Positions 1 to 6,929 of a stretch of 9,107 bases of DNA are shown in pieces. How positions within the stretch are numbered: the first letter of the stretch is position 1; each line of letters starts with the position of its first letter. A model generated the notes under the pieces. The model worked only from the letters and a program-made list of their open reading frames with translations. It did not search any database and had not been told where the DNA came from. Source of the stretch: an uncultured Flavobacterium sp. (lineage in GTDB: Bacteria; Bacteroidota; Bacteroidia; Flavobacteriales; Flavobacteriaceae); contig NZ_CAMIHH010000117.1 in the NCBI RefSeq assembly GCF_946220915.1, forward strand, positions 1-9,107. Direction: 5' to 3'. The translations under genes were made by a program, and so were the position numbers.

Positions 1-46
1 GCTTTTCAGCGGCCCGTTTCAATTATATATGGTATTAGTTCAAAAA

Positions 47-1189
47 CTATTCCTTAAGCAGGTTGCGCGATATTACCAGCTTTTGTATTTCGGTAGTACC
101 CTCGCCTATGGTACATAATTTTGAGTCGCGGTAAAATTTCTCAACCGGATAATCTTTCGTATAGCCGTAGCCTCCATGGATCTGCACGGCCTCGTTGGAA
201 ACGCGTACACAAACTTCAGACGAATACATCTTGCCCATGGCTCCGGCAACGGTCATTTTTTTGCCGTTGTTCTTTAGGTAGGCCGCTTTATGAAGCAATA
301 GCTCCGATGCCTCGATCTCGGTAGCCATGTCGGCAAGCTTAAACGCAATGCCCTGGAAACTGCTAATAGGCTGCCCAAACTGGTGGCGCTCCTTTGAATA
401 TTTCAATGCGGCTTCATAAGCTCCTTTTGCAATACCCAGCGACAGCGCGCCAATGGATATCCTTCCACCGTCAAGCACCTTCATCGCCTGGATGAAGCCC
501 TCACCTACCTCGCCCAGCCTGTTGGCATCGGGAATGCGGCAATTGTCAAATATAAGTTCGGCAGTTTCACTGGCACGCATGCCCAGCTTGTCTTCTTTTT
601 TACCACTGGTAAAGCCCTGCATCCCTTTTTCAAAAACAAAGGCAGTCATGCCCTTTGAGTCACCTTTTTCGCCAGTGCGCACAATTACTACAGCTACATC
701 GCCCGATTTGGCATGCGTAATAAAGTTCTTGGCACCGTTAACGATCCAGTGGTCGCCGTCCTTTACTGCAGTTGTATTCATTCCACCTGCATCAGACCCT
801 GTATTGTGCTCGGTTAATCCCCACGCACCTATAAATTCGGCAGTAGCCAGTTTCGGCAGCCATTTTTTCTTCTGCTCTTCGTTACCAAAAGTTAGAATAT
901 GATTTGTACATAATGAATTGTGCGCAGCAACCGACAAACCTATGGAAGGATCCACTTTCGAAATTTCTTCAACAACGGTAATATATTCGTGGTAGCCAAG
1001 GCCTGAGCCCCCATATTCTTCAGGTACCAGGACACCCATGTAGCCCATTTCGCCCAATTGCTTAAACAAATCTACCGGAAAGTGCTGGCTTTCGTCCCAC
1101 TCCATTATATTCGGGCGGATACGCTGTTCTGCAAAATCCCTGATTGACTCTGCAATCATGTTTTGCGTCTCACTGTATTCAAAATTCAT
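47..1189 (-). CDS. Acyl-CoA dehydrogenase (short/branched-chain type)
   Basis: This 380-aa flavoprotein should catalyse FAD-dependent alpha,beta-dehydrogenation of an acyl-CoA in fatty-acid or branched-chain amino-acid breakdown, in the cytoplasm. The length is typical for the family. Seen directly: the first acyl-CoA dehydrogenase signature at residues 124-136 (GLTEHNTGSDAGG), and the C-terminal signature beginning QIHGGYGY and running to the FYRD motif. The usual catalytic glutamate lies in GEGTTEIQ, at about E363. I chose the ATG at 1189 (MNFEYSETQ) because the family normally begins there; an upstream ATG at 1222 would add 11 unrelated residues and overlap the preceding gene. The stop of the helix-hairpin-helix gene lies 10 bases upstream, so it is probably the last gene of a co-transcribed run. 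Chain-length preference cannot be read from sequence alone; butyryl-CoA-like or 2-methyl-branched substrates are the likeliest. Confidence 0.95.
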   Translation of the reverse strand: MNFEYSETQNMIAESIRDFAEQRIRPNIMEWDESQHFPVDLFKQLGEMGYMGVLVPEEYGGSGLGYHEYITVVEEISKVDPSIGLSVAAHNSLCTNHILTFGNEEQKKKWLPKLATAEFIGAWGLTEHNTGSDAGGMNTTAVKDGDHWIVNGAKNFITHAKSGDVAVVIVRTGEKGDSKGMTAFVFEKGMQGFTSGKKEDKLGMRASETAELIFDNCRIPDANRLGEVGEGFIQAMKVLDGGRISIGALSLGIAKGAYEAALKYSKERHQFGQPISSFQGIAFKLADMATEIEASELLLHKAAYLKNNGKKMTVAGAMGKMYSSEVCVRVSNEAVQIHGGYGYTKDYPVEKFYRDSKLCTIGEGTTEIQKLVISRNLLKE

Positions 1190-1199
1190 GTGTTTGGTT

Positions 1200-2108
1200 T
1201 TAGAATTCCAAATATAGAGCAATTATTTTTATTTTATCAACAGGAAATTCATTAATTTTTGACAATTCGTCAATACCGCTAATTTTTCCTTTCATACTCC
1301 TTTTGGTAATTATAGATTTGGCCAATCCTTTGTTAAAATACGGAAAGCGAGATAGTTGCTGTAGTGATGCGGTATTTACGTTAAGGCGCGATATATCGGG
1401 ATTTGCTCCAGTAAAAAAGCTTTTCTTTAATTCCTTTATCGCTTCCGGCGACAAATCGGTAAAATCATCCATCTGGTCCATGCTCGCAAAAGCGCCCAGT
1501 TCGGCACGGCGGCGCAGAATCTTTTTTGCAAAATAGGGCCCTATCCCATATACCTTTACCAGATCTTCCTCAAGGGCGTCGTTAATATCGAGCTGCACGA
1601 TTTTCTTTTCGGCTTTTACATCAGGATTGCCTGCCTTTGCCAACGTCCCGCTTACGCCAGTATTTGCCTGCCTCTTGTTTTTTTCATTTATCCAATCGGG
1701 AAATTTAAAGTAAGGAGAAATCCTGGCCAGCAGGCTGTCCGGCACTTTCGTCACGCTTTGGAAATCGGCAGCAGAGTTAACAAATTTTCCCATTTTCCTG
1801 AATGCGTGAAGGCGGTCGATCTCGCCAACCGTCATCCCAAGAGCATATCCTTTGTAATCGGAAATGAAATTTGGATTAAAAGGATACAGCACATCTTTTT
1901 TATTCCTGCCAATGGCTTTGAGCGCATCAATTTCCGACTGGTGTGAGAGCCACAACTTCTTTTCAGCAGACTGCCCTTCTTCCCGCGTAATTTCATACGA
2001 AGCCACTGAAAAATACATCCCCTGAAAAATAATGACCAGCACAAACAGGGCCAGTATGCCTTTTCGCTGGCTGGAGGTAAACTGCATTAAAAAACTGAAG
2101 GGATTCAT
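1200..2108 (-). CDS. Membrane-anchored helix-hairpin-helix (ComEA-like) protein
   Basis: This 302-aa protein has a short cytoplasmic N-terminus, one hydrophobic segment at about residues 17-35, and a charged region that would lie on the far side of the membrane. Three repeated ComEA-like modules follow. One is near residues 77-116 (FNPNFISDYKGYALGM, then RKMGKFVNSAADF). The second is near 174-207 (LDINDALEEDL followed by the hairpin VYGIGPYFAKKIL). The third is near 242-280 (LNVNTASLQQLSRFPYFNKGLA). Helix-hairpin-helix motifs of this type bind the DNA backbone non-specifically, and ComEA receives incoming DNA during natural transformation. Whether this homologue takes up DNA or has another role is unknown; flavobacteria carry it widely in this operon setting. 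It starts 10 bases after pspC ends and stops 10 bases before the acyl-CoA dehydrogenase start, which implies co-transcription. Confidence 0.85.
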   Translation of the reverse strand: MNPFSFLMQFTSSQRKGILALFVLVIIFQGMYFSVASYEITREEGQSAEKKLWLSHQSEIDALKAIGRNKKDVLYPFNPNFISDYKGYALGMTVGEIDRLHAFRKMGKFVNSAADFQSVTKVPDSLLARISPYFKFPDWINEKNKRQANTGVSGTLAKAGNPDVKAEKKIVQLDINDALEEDLVKVYGIGPYFAKKILRRRAELGAFASMDQMDDFTDLSPEAIKELKKSFFTGANPDISRLNVNTASLQQLSRFPYFNKGLAKSIITKRSMKGKISGIDELSKINEFPVDKIKIIALYLEF

Positions 2109-2118
2109 GTATCAAAAA

Positions 2119-2346
2119 TTACAAATCGAAAACAGAGCTGCGTTTTGTATAAATCATATCCTTGAGCCTGAGCCAGAAAGCCAGCGTAAGGTACACGCCA
2201 AACCATAAGCCTACGGTAACAAACGATATGTAGATGAAAAACAGGCGTACATTGGTCGCGCGCATTCCCAGCCTGTCAGCCAGGCGCTGGGAGACCTCGA
2301 AGCCATGCTTTTCAAAAAAGTGCCTTATGTTAGTAATTAGTGACAT
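2119..2346 (-). CDS. PspC-domain membrane protein
   Basis: This 75-aa protein matches the short flavobacterial PspC form. It has an N-terminal amphipathic part (FEKHGFEVSQRLADRLGMRA), a hydrophobic stretch at about residues 33-58 long enough for a membrane segment or hairpin (LFFIYISFVTVGLWFGVYLTLAFWL), and a basic tail ending KRSSVFDL. PspC proteins are inner-membrane components of phage-shock/envelope-stress responses in enterobacteria. In Bacteroidota the role of the stand-alone small form is not established, so automatic labels of 'transcriptional regulator' should be read with caution. It lies 78 bases after the DUF2851 stop and 10 bases before the helix-hairpin-helix gene. The 5' gap contains a TATTTTTG motif (2406-2413, minus strand) resembling a Bacteroidota -7 element, but no TTG at proper spacing, so a separate promoter is only a possibility. 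Confidence 0.85.
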   Translation of the reverse strand: MSLITNIRHFFEKHGFEVSQRLADRLGMRATNVRLFFIYISFVTVGLWFGVYLTLAFWLRLKDMIYTKRSSVFDL

Positions 2347-2350
2347 TGCT

Positions 2351-2385
2351 GTTCAGGGTTCCAGGTTCAGAGTTACAGGTTTGAC
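2351..2385. repeat. Degenerate heptanucleotide tandem repeat, five units
   Basis: On the plus strand five successive 7-base units read GTTCAGG, GTTCCAG, GTTCAGA, GTTACAG, GTTTGAC. All start with GTT, and the first four differ from the consensus GTTCAGG at no more than two positions; the fifth is more diverged. The block sits in the gap between the DUF2851 stop and the pspC start, so it would be transcribed in the pspC leader of a polycistronic message. I recall similar GTTCA-rich heptamer tracts in intergenic DNA of flavobacteria, but no function is known to me. Confidence 0.7.
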
Positions 2386-2424
2386 ACTCTTTCCTATTAT
2401 GAATTCAAAAATAATAAAAATACT

Positions 2425-3693
2425 TTATCTTTTTAATAGTTCAAGGCCAAGGGCGCATTGCATGCAGCGTTTCTTTTCGCAGTACTCATTGCGGAGCTGC
2501 AATAAAGACTGCGTATCATAGGCCGACTCCGCATTCACTCCGAATGACCGGAATTTTTCAACCACCGCGTTTTTCTCGGGCGCTACGGTTTTCAAAAGAT
2601 TGATCAGTTCTTCAGAAAGTTCCTTCCCTGTGCTTTTGGCGTAGGCGAACCGGAATGGAATTATAGTATTGATGATAAGGAGATCGATGAACGATGCCGT
2701 GAGGGCTTTACGCTTTTTGGCACTTTGCTTGTCGAAGGTATAATGGGTTTGCCAATAGGTTGAAACCTGTATCTCAAACACTTTATAAATATCTTCTATG
2801 GCCGCTGAGCTTATAACTTTCGAAAAAAGGTTTTGGTGCGTATGGTAAAGCTGTGCCAGTTGCGAAAGACGGATGGTAGGAAAATTATCCGGGCGGTGCC
2901 TGAAGAATTCAGGGCCGTCAATATATGCTGGCTCTAACTTATATTTATGATTGATGTAGCCGTACCGCGCTTTCAGGTCGCGTGGACAGGCATCTTCATA
3001 GTTGCCCTCAAGTAGCCCTACCCTGCCTAATAGCAACGCCTCAAGGTTTTTGGGATCAAAGCTTTCCTTGCGTACTACATTGAATGGAAGCGACCGTGCC
3101 ATCGCAAAAAAAGTAGCGCCATTGGCATTCAGCCCAAAATTTTTGGCAAGAAAACAAAACAGCACCGCTTCCCAGTCATTACCCGTCTCCACAGCCAGTT
3201 GCATAATGGGCGCAGCCTTGCGCTCCAGGCGTTCAAAGAACAGGCGCTCCTTCCAGTTTTCCAATACAAAACCGTTCATGCCTTCCAACTCTTTTTCACA
3301 ATAAATCCAGGTTTTAGCGGCGGCGAGGACATTATAGCTTTCAATGAGTTTAGTATCTGTATAATGTTTCAGTTCGAGCACGGGTATTTCAGAATTATCC
3401 CTGCGCATCACTTCGGTATCGTGGTCCCAAACCACATGGAGCACTACGTTGTCATAATTCGGATCGTTCTCGTGGCTGTGCAGGTACCAGTCGGACGACC
3501 TGATGTGTATCTCGACATTGCCTGCCCACTTTTGCCCGCCGATAACTAGTTGGGCATTAAAAAAATCAGGGCCGGACTGCTGCAAATACTGTCCTGCGTT
3601 TATAATTTCGATTGGTTCTCCCTGTACGGTTTTGAGTCCCTGCAGCCTAAACTTTTTGTATTGCCAAACGTGGTGTAAAAAATCTTCTTTCAT
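2425..3693 (-). CDS. DUF2851 family protein
   Basis: This 422-aa protein has the hallmarks of the DUF2851 family found throughout Bacteroidota. It starts MKEDFLHHVWQYKKF, followed by a conserved block with SGPDFFNAQLVIGGQKWAGN, EIHIRSSDWYLH and DNVVLHVVWDHD near residues 38-96. That block resembles a small nuclease-like or metal-site fold, but I cannot assign an activity. The C-terminus carries three clustered cysteines in a C-x4-C-x2-C pattern at about residues 405, 410 and 413, which could bind a metal. No signal peptide is visible, so it is probably cytoplasmic. An in-frame ATG at 3777 would add 28 residues unlike the family, so the start at 3693 is preferred. Upstream there is only a poor promoter match (TTG, then TA-N3-TTTG). 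It heads the run that continues into pspC, the helix-hairpin-helix gene and the acyl-CoA dehydrogenase. Function unknown. Confidence 0.88.
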   Translation of the reverse strand: MKEDFLHHVWQYKKFRLQGLKTVQGEPIEIINAGQYLQQSGPDFFNAQLVIGGQKWAGNVEIHIRSSDWYLHSHENDPNYDNVVLHVVWDHDTEVMRRDNSEIPVLELKHYTDTKLIESYNVLAAAKTWIYCEKELEGMNGFVLENWKERLFFERLERKAAPIMQLAVETGNDWEAVLFCFLAKNFGLNANGATFFAMARSLPFNVVRKESFDPKNLEALLLGRVGLLEGNYEDACPRDLKARYGYINHKYKLEPAYIDGPEFFRHRPDNFPTIRLSQLAQLYHTHQNLFSKVISSAAIEDIYKVFEIQVSTYWQTHYTFDKQSAKKRKALTASFIDLLIINTIIPFRFAYAKSTGKELSEELINLLKTVAPEKNAVVEKFRSFGVNAESAYDTQSLLQLRNEYCEKKRCMQCALGLELLKR

Positions 3694-3812
3694 GGCGTAT
3701 AAATAAGCCACTAAAATACAAAGTTTACTATATGTTGCATCATACCCCAATGCAATTTTAGCACAAAAAATCGGCACTGTGTACCTGTTTCCGTATCTTG
3801 CTTGTAAGGTTA

Positions 3813-4020
3813 TTAATTCCTGGCTATTTTCTCTATTTTCATTCCATTTTCAGTTACCACTTTTACAAAGTAAATACCGCTATAATGTTTCCAGCGCCGT
3901 CCTTCGCGATAGCATCTCCTGTTAAAAGATCGTTTTCAAAACCGGGTCCGGTATATCCGCAATTTGCGCCCCAGCCATTCCCGATAACAAAAGCATTAAA
4001 TAAAGTAAGATATTTTTCAT
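3813..4020 (-). pseudogene. Relic of a T9SS-secreted (leucine-rich-repeat-like) protein
   Basis: Read on the minus strand from the ATG at 4020, the first frame gives a clean Sec signal peptide (MKNILLYLMLLLSGMAGAQ) followed by IADIPDPVLKTIF and a stop at 3922. The IPD-x-x-LK start resembles the N-termini of flavobacterial leucine-rich-repeat surface proteins. A second frame then reads DLLTGDAIAKDGAGNIIAV, which fits the continuation of such a protein. The third frame ends with YSGIYFVKVVTENG and IEKIARN before a TAA at 3813, the characteristic last beta strand and basic end of a T9SS type A sorting domain. Only ~200 bases remain between signal peptide and tail, so I infer a large internal deletion plus frameshift. 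Intact relatives are usually several hundred residues. It stands divergently from the PNGase gene. It occupies most of the 411-base stretch between 3693 and 4105, in which I see no intact gene; the flanks show nothing distinctive. Confidence 0.6.
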
Positions 4021-4104
4021 GGTTAATTGATTTATTTATATTGTAGTCCTTCCAAACTAAAAAGGTTGCGCAGAAAGTTTAAAAAATTGGCGAACTTAGC
4101 AGGC

Positions 4105-5778
4105 ATGAAACAAACTTTCTCCTTACTCCTGATTTTCATTATGGCATTAGCCTACTCACAAAAGCAGCCTGCCGCCATAAAAGTTACTTACCAAAAAATG
4201 TCATTGGGCAAAGTGGCCGATGCCGATAACCCCATTATCATTTTCTCGGATGTTAAAAAAACAGTGGTTGCTAATAAGGCAATACTTGATGGGAAAGCGT
4301 CTTTTCCTACAGAGCTGTCCGTAATTTACCATGCCGACAGCTCGTATGTCGTTTCAGCGGAATGGGCCAATGGTAAACACATTGTCACCAAAGACAGTAT
4401 CTCGCTCAAAAAACAATCCTTCGAGTTACTGCCCGGCACCAAAACGATATTAGGCTATAAATGCAAAAAGGCAAAGACCATCATCAACTCCAACACCATA
4501 GAAATTTGGTATACCAACGACCTGAAGCTAAAGGGCGCTCCCTCTTTATTGGGACAGGAACTTGGGCTGGTGCTCGAAACCAATCGCAACGGGAGTTACA
4601 TTGTCACGGCAACCAAAGCTGAAAAACTGAAAGTTATACCTCCCGGCCTTGAGCCTCCAGGATTGGAGAAACCTGTGGATATGCTTACCTATCGCGATGT
4701 ACTTTGGAAATCAAGGTTTACAACATTGCCTGTTTTTAAGCATGAGACCATCAATTTCTCGGATGCATCAAAATCAAACGACAGCATTTTGCGGTTTGCC
4801 AATGGCAGCATTGCCCTTCGTAAAATAAAATTCCCTCAAATTAAGACCGGCAGCCAGGTTTTTGTCGAACTTAAAGAGCAGTCCAACGGTGATGCCTACG
4901 ACCGGACGGGATCTGTATTCCTGATACCTGAAGATGAAAAGCAGTCCTTTCTTGACGGCCTGCGCAACGGTGCCAGTACGCTCCCACAATACGATAACGG
5001 TAATGGCAAAAAGTACCAGGGCGTAGTACGTACCGATAATTACAGTCCCTTGCTGGAACTAATGCGATTCTTCACACCCTTTGGAATTAAGCAGTACGGG
5101 CACATACAACTAAAGGGCAAGGACTGGCATGAGATCGTGCCCTACCGCCAGGATGTTTCGGAGCTTGCCCCGCTATTCAGCAATAAGGAAATGTGGGTGG
5201 GTGTATTCATTGGGAATTACGATAAGGGCGGCCATAAGGTAAGCCTCGACATTACGGTCCACAATGACGAAACACAATATAACAAAGACAATTTTGTGCT
5301 GCCGCTGTTCAATACCGTTAATGTCATGGAAATGGCCAGCCAGGAGTATTCTACCATGTTCAGCTCGCCAAAGGGGCTTGAGGTCACCTTCACTTTGGAA
5401 AAAGATATAAAAAATGCCCGCCTGCGCTACATCACCACAGGCCACGGCGGCTGGGAGAACGGCGACGAATACCTGCCCAAAAAGAATACCATTATCCTTG
5501 ATGGCAAAGCTGCTTTTGCTTTTGTCCCCTGGCGGCAGGACTGCGGATCGTACCGTCTGTTCAACCCGGCATCCGGGAATTTTGAGAATGGCCTGTCTTC
5601 GTCCGATTACAGCCGTTCCAACTGGTGTCCCGGTACGGTAACCAATCCGGAATTCATCGACATGGGCGACCTGAAAGCAGGCACGCATAGCATGACCATC
5701 ACTATCCCACAGGGTGCACCCGAGGGCAACAGCTTTAGCGCGTGGAATGTTTCGGGGGCGCTGCTTGGGGAGGAGTAG
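4105..5778 (+). CDS. Exported peptide:N-glycosidase, type II (PNGase F family)
   Basis: This 557-aa enzyme is predicted to hydrolyse the amide bond between asparagine and the first N-acetylglucosamine of N-glycans. Residues 1-18 form a Sec signal peptide ending AYS before Q19; there is no lipobox cysteine and no T9SS sorting tail. Residues ~25-175 form an added N-terminal domain containing ILGYKCKKA, IEIWYTNDLKL and GQELGLVLE, which resembles the GLPGLI family. A proline-rich linker (PPGLEPPGLEKP, ~179-190) follows. Residues ~205-557 cover the two jelly-roll PNGase F domains: DAYDRTGSVF aligns with DEWDRYANVY of Elizabethkingia PNGase F, placing D266 at catalytic Asp60. GDEY places E455 at catalytic Glu206. 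C480 and C508 match one of its disulfides. Glu118 appears replaced (G370 in my hand alignment). The architecture fits the PNGF-II type with its N-terminal bowl domain. I chose the ATG at 4105 because it begins the signal peptide; the ATG at 4027 adds 26 basic residues. Convergent with the toxin gene, 13 bases apart. Confidence 0.88.
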   Translation: MKQTFSLLLIFIMALAYSQKQPAAIKVTYQKMSLGKVADADNPIIIFSDVKKTVVANKAILDGKASFPTELSVIYHADSSYVVSAEWANGKHIVTKDSISLKKQSFELLPGTKTILGYKCKKAKTIINSNTIEIWYTNDLKLKGAPSLLGQELGLVLETNRNGSYIVTATKAEKLKVIPPGLEPPGLEKPVDMLTYRDVLWKSRFTTLPVFKHETINFSDASKSNDSILRFANGSIALRKIKFPQIKTGSQVFVELKEQSNGDAYDRTGSVFLIPEDEKQSFLDGLRNGASTLPQYDNGNGKKYQGVVRTDNYSPLLELMRFFTPFGIKQYGHIQLKGKDWHEIVPYRQDVSELAPLFSNKEMWVGVFIGNYDKGGHKVSLDITVHNDETQYNKDNFVLPLFNTVNVMEMASQEYSTMFSSPKGLEVTFTLEKDIKNARLRYITTGHGGWENGDEYLPKKNTIILDGKAAFAFVPWRQDCGSYRLFNPASGNFENGLSSSDYSRSNWCPGTVTNPEFIDMGDLKAGTHSMTITIPQGAPEGNSFSAWNVSGALLGEE

Positions 5779-5791
5779 GTTTGAGATGGAA

Positions 5792-6076
5792 TTACCAGTT
5801 TTCCGGCGATTGGCTAGTATGGAATACCGCAAGAATATGGATTATATTTTCATCAAAAATATAGTGAATCCCAAAATCAAATTTCTTCAAAAATTTGACC
5901 CGAACTCCTTTATATCTCATCTGATACTTAACAGGGTTTTCAGATATATCATCAATACAAACGCTTAAATCTTGTAAGAATTTGATTTCAAGCCCTTTAT
6001 TCTTTTGCAAAAACCATTCTGAAGCTGCTTCAATTTGGGAAGATGCCTTTTTACGAATTCTGATTTCATATCCCAT
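5792..6076 (-). CDS. RelE/ParE-family toxin
   Basis: This 94-aa protein shows the RelE/ParE toxin pattern. It has an N-terminal helical hairpin (ASSQIEAASEWFLQKNKGLEIKFLQDL, residues ~11-37), then ENPVKYQMRYKGVRVKFLKKF, then the closing beta strands FGIHYIFDENIIHILAVFHTSQSPENW. Members either cleave mRNA on the ribosome or poison DNA gyrase; the sequence does not say which. The usual arginine of the C-terminal H-x-x-R-x-P-x-x-W motif is glutamine here (HTSQSPENW), which could weaken activity. The start codon overlaps the antitoxin stop in a TGATG arrangement, so the two are translationally coupled. The gene ends 13 bases from the stop of the convergent PNGase gene. Confidence 0.85.
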   Translation of the reverse strand: MGYEIRIRKKASSQIEAASEWFLQKNKGLEIKFLQDLSVCIDDISENPVKYQMRYKGVRVKFLKKFDFGIHYIFDENIIHILAVFHTSQSPENW

Positions 6077-6297
6077 CAGGCACCATATTTTTTGAACAAA
6101 TAGGATTTAACATCATTCCATTCCTCATATTCAGCAGTGCCAGCCGTGTGTTCGTCAAGATAAATATCTAATTTATCCTTTTGCCATTTGGGAAGATCCG
6201 AATCTTTTTCAAGACTCAGGAAGTCAAGCGTTTTTATAAATTCCAAAAAAGCTTTAGCCTTTTCATTATTCTCATCTAATGACAATACAATTTTCAT
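6076..6297 (-). CDS. Antitoxin partner of the RelE/ParE toxin
   Basis: This is a small acidic 73-aa protein encoded immediately before the toxin and overlapping it by one base (TGATG). The N-terminal part (MKIVLSLDENNEKAKAFLEFIKTLDFL) could form a strand-helix dimerisation unit. The C-terminal half (WQKDKLDIYLDEHTAGTAEYEEWNDVKSYLFKKYG) resembles the toxin-wrapping tails of antitoxins paired with RelE/ParE toxins in Bacteroidota. I assign the role from position and this resemblance rather than from a specific DNA-binding fold. The expected function is to neutralise the toxin and, with it, repress the operon. A -7-like TATATTCG lies at 6312-6319 on the minus strand, one base off the flavobacterial TAnnTTTG consensus, between this gene and the exonuclease stop at 6334. 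Confidence 0.75.
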   Translation of the reverse strand: MKIVLSLDENNEKAKAFLEFIKTLDFLSLEKDSDLPKWQKDKLDIYLDEHTAGTAEYEEWNDVKSYLFKKYGA

Positions 6298-6333
6298 GAT
6301 AAACTTTTTAGCGAATATACGAATTTATCCAAA

Positions 6334-6845
6334 TCAAACTTTCAATTTCACCTGTCCGTCATGCAGTAAATACAGCTTTGCGCATGCCCTTGCATCGCTT
6401 AGTGCCTCGTGGTGGTTGAGCTGGATGCCGTTGCGGTCGCTGCAGTATTTCAGGTTGGCTTTCGGGTAGCCTTTGGCGCGGTATATTTTACAGGTGCATT
6501 CCCAGCGTTCGGCAATCTCCAACTCGTCATAATACAATCCATGCCAGCTCATGGTTTTCGTTAGCACATTGCGGTCGAAGGACTCGTTGTGGGCCACGAT
6601 CTTCCTGCCAAACAGTCGCTTTTGAATTTCGGGAAACAATATGTCGAATGTTGGGACATCAAGTGTTTGTGCAGGCCTGATGCCGTGCACCATAATGTTG
6701 CGGTACCAGTATTCGTTATCCGGTGGCTGGATCAGGGTATGGTATTCCTCGGTAATAATGCCGTCCTCAACAGTAACGATCCCGACTGCACAGGCACTGT
6801 GGGCATACCGGTGGCAGTTTCAAAATCGATTGCTGTAAAGTTCAT
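6334..6845 (-). pseudogene. DEDDh 3'-5' exonuclease (DnaQ-like), frameshifted near residue 13
   Basis: From the ATG at 6845 the minus strand encodes MNFTAIDFETATG, then the frame is lost at about 6807. One frame over, translation continues as YAHSACAVGIVTVEDG, HTLIQPPDNEYWYRN and MVHGIRPAQTLDVPTF to the TGA at 6334. Restoring one T (GGT ATG back to GGT TAT G) gives an uninterrupted ~170-aa protein of the DnaQ-like exonuclease family. All active-site motifs are present: D7 and E9 in AIDFET, HNESFDRNVL (motif II Asp), and HHEALSDARACA (motif III His and Asp). Such proteins remove nucleotides from 3' ends in repair or proofreading-like roles; family members without a polymerase domain are often uncharacterised. 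An internal ATG at 6693 could only yield a 119-aa fragment lacking the first catalytic motif. The break may be a real recent mutation or a sequencing/assembly error. A near-consensus promoter remains upstream. Confidence 0.85.
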
Positions 6846-6861
6846 AAATATGGTTTAGCAG

Positions 6862-6890
6862 CAAAATTACTAAATCATTTTGAATGGCAA
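6862..6890 (-). promoter_or_regulatory. Flavobacterial promoter of the exonuclease gene
   Basis: On the minus strand TTG (6890-6888) is followed by an 18-base spacer and TAATTTTG (6869-6862). This fits the Bacteroidota primary-sigma consensus TTG-N17-23-TAnnTTTG exactly. The ATG at 6845 lies 17 bases after the -7 element, so the leader would be about 10 bases. This also supports 6845, rather than the internal ATG at 6693, as the gene's true start. Confidence 0.65.
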
Positions 6891-6929
6891 CGCTGCAGAA
6901 ATACGTTTACCGAAAACGCCATATATGCC

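Noticed and set aside
1..46. Possible terminator or gene end at the left edge
   Set aside because: Too little sequence; no complete hairpin with a T-run is visible after the acyl-CoA dehydrogenase stop.
453..902. A 149-codon open frame on the plus strand
   Set aside because: It is antisense to the acyl-CoA dehydrogenase, whose signatures are intact; the plus-strand product shows no recognisable domain.
3691..3777. Longer 450-aa start for the DUF2851 gene at 3777
   Set aside because: The extra 28 residues are hydrophobic and cysteine-rich, unlike the family's usual MKEDFLHHVW start.
3798..4046. An 82-codon plus-strand frame between the DUF2851 and PNGase genes
   Set aside because: It is the complement of the T9SS gene relic. 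The minus strand gives a proper signal peptide and sorting-domain tail, while the plus-strand product looks like nothing known.
4027..4104. Longer 583-aa start for the PNGase gene at 4027
   Set aside because: It would place 26 mostly basic residues before a perfectly good signal peptide, so the ATG at 4105 is the sensible start.
5173..5832. A 219-codon open frame on the minus strand
   Set aside because: It lies antisense within the PNGase gene, has no family resemblance and a composition expected of a shadow frame. The plus-strand frame has a signal peptide and conserved catalytic motifs.
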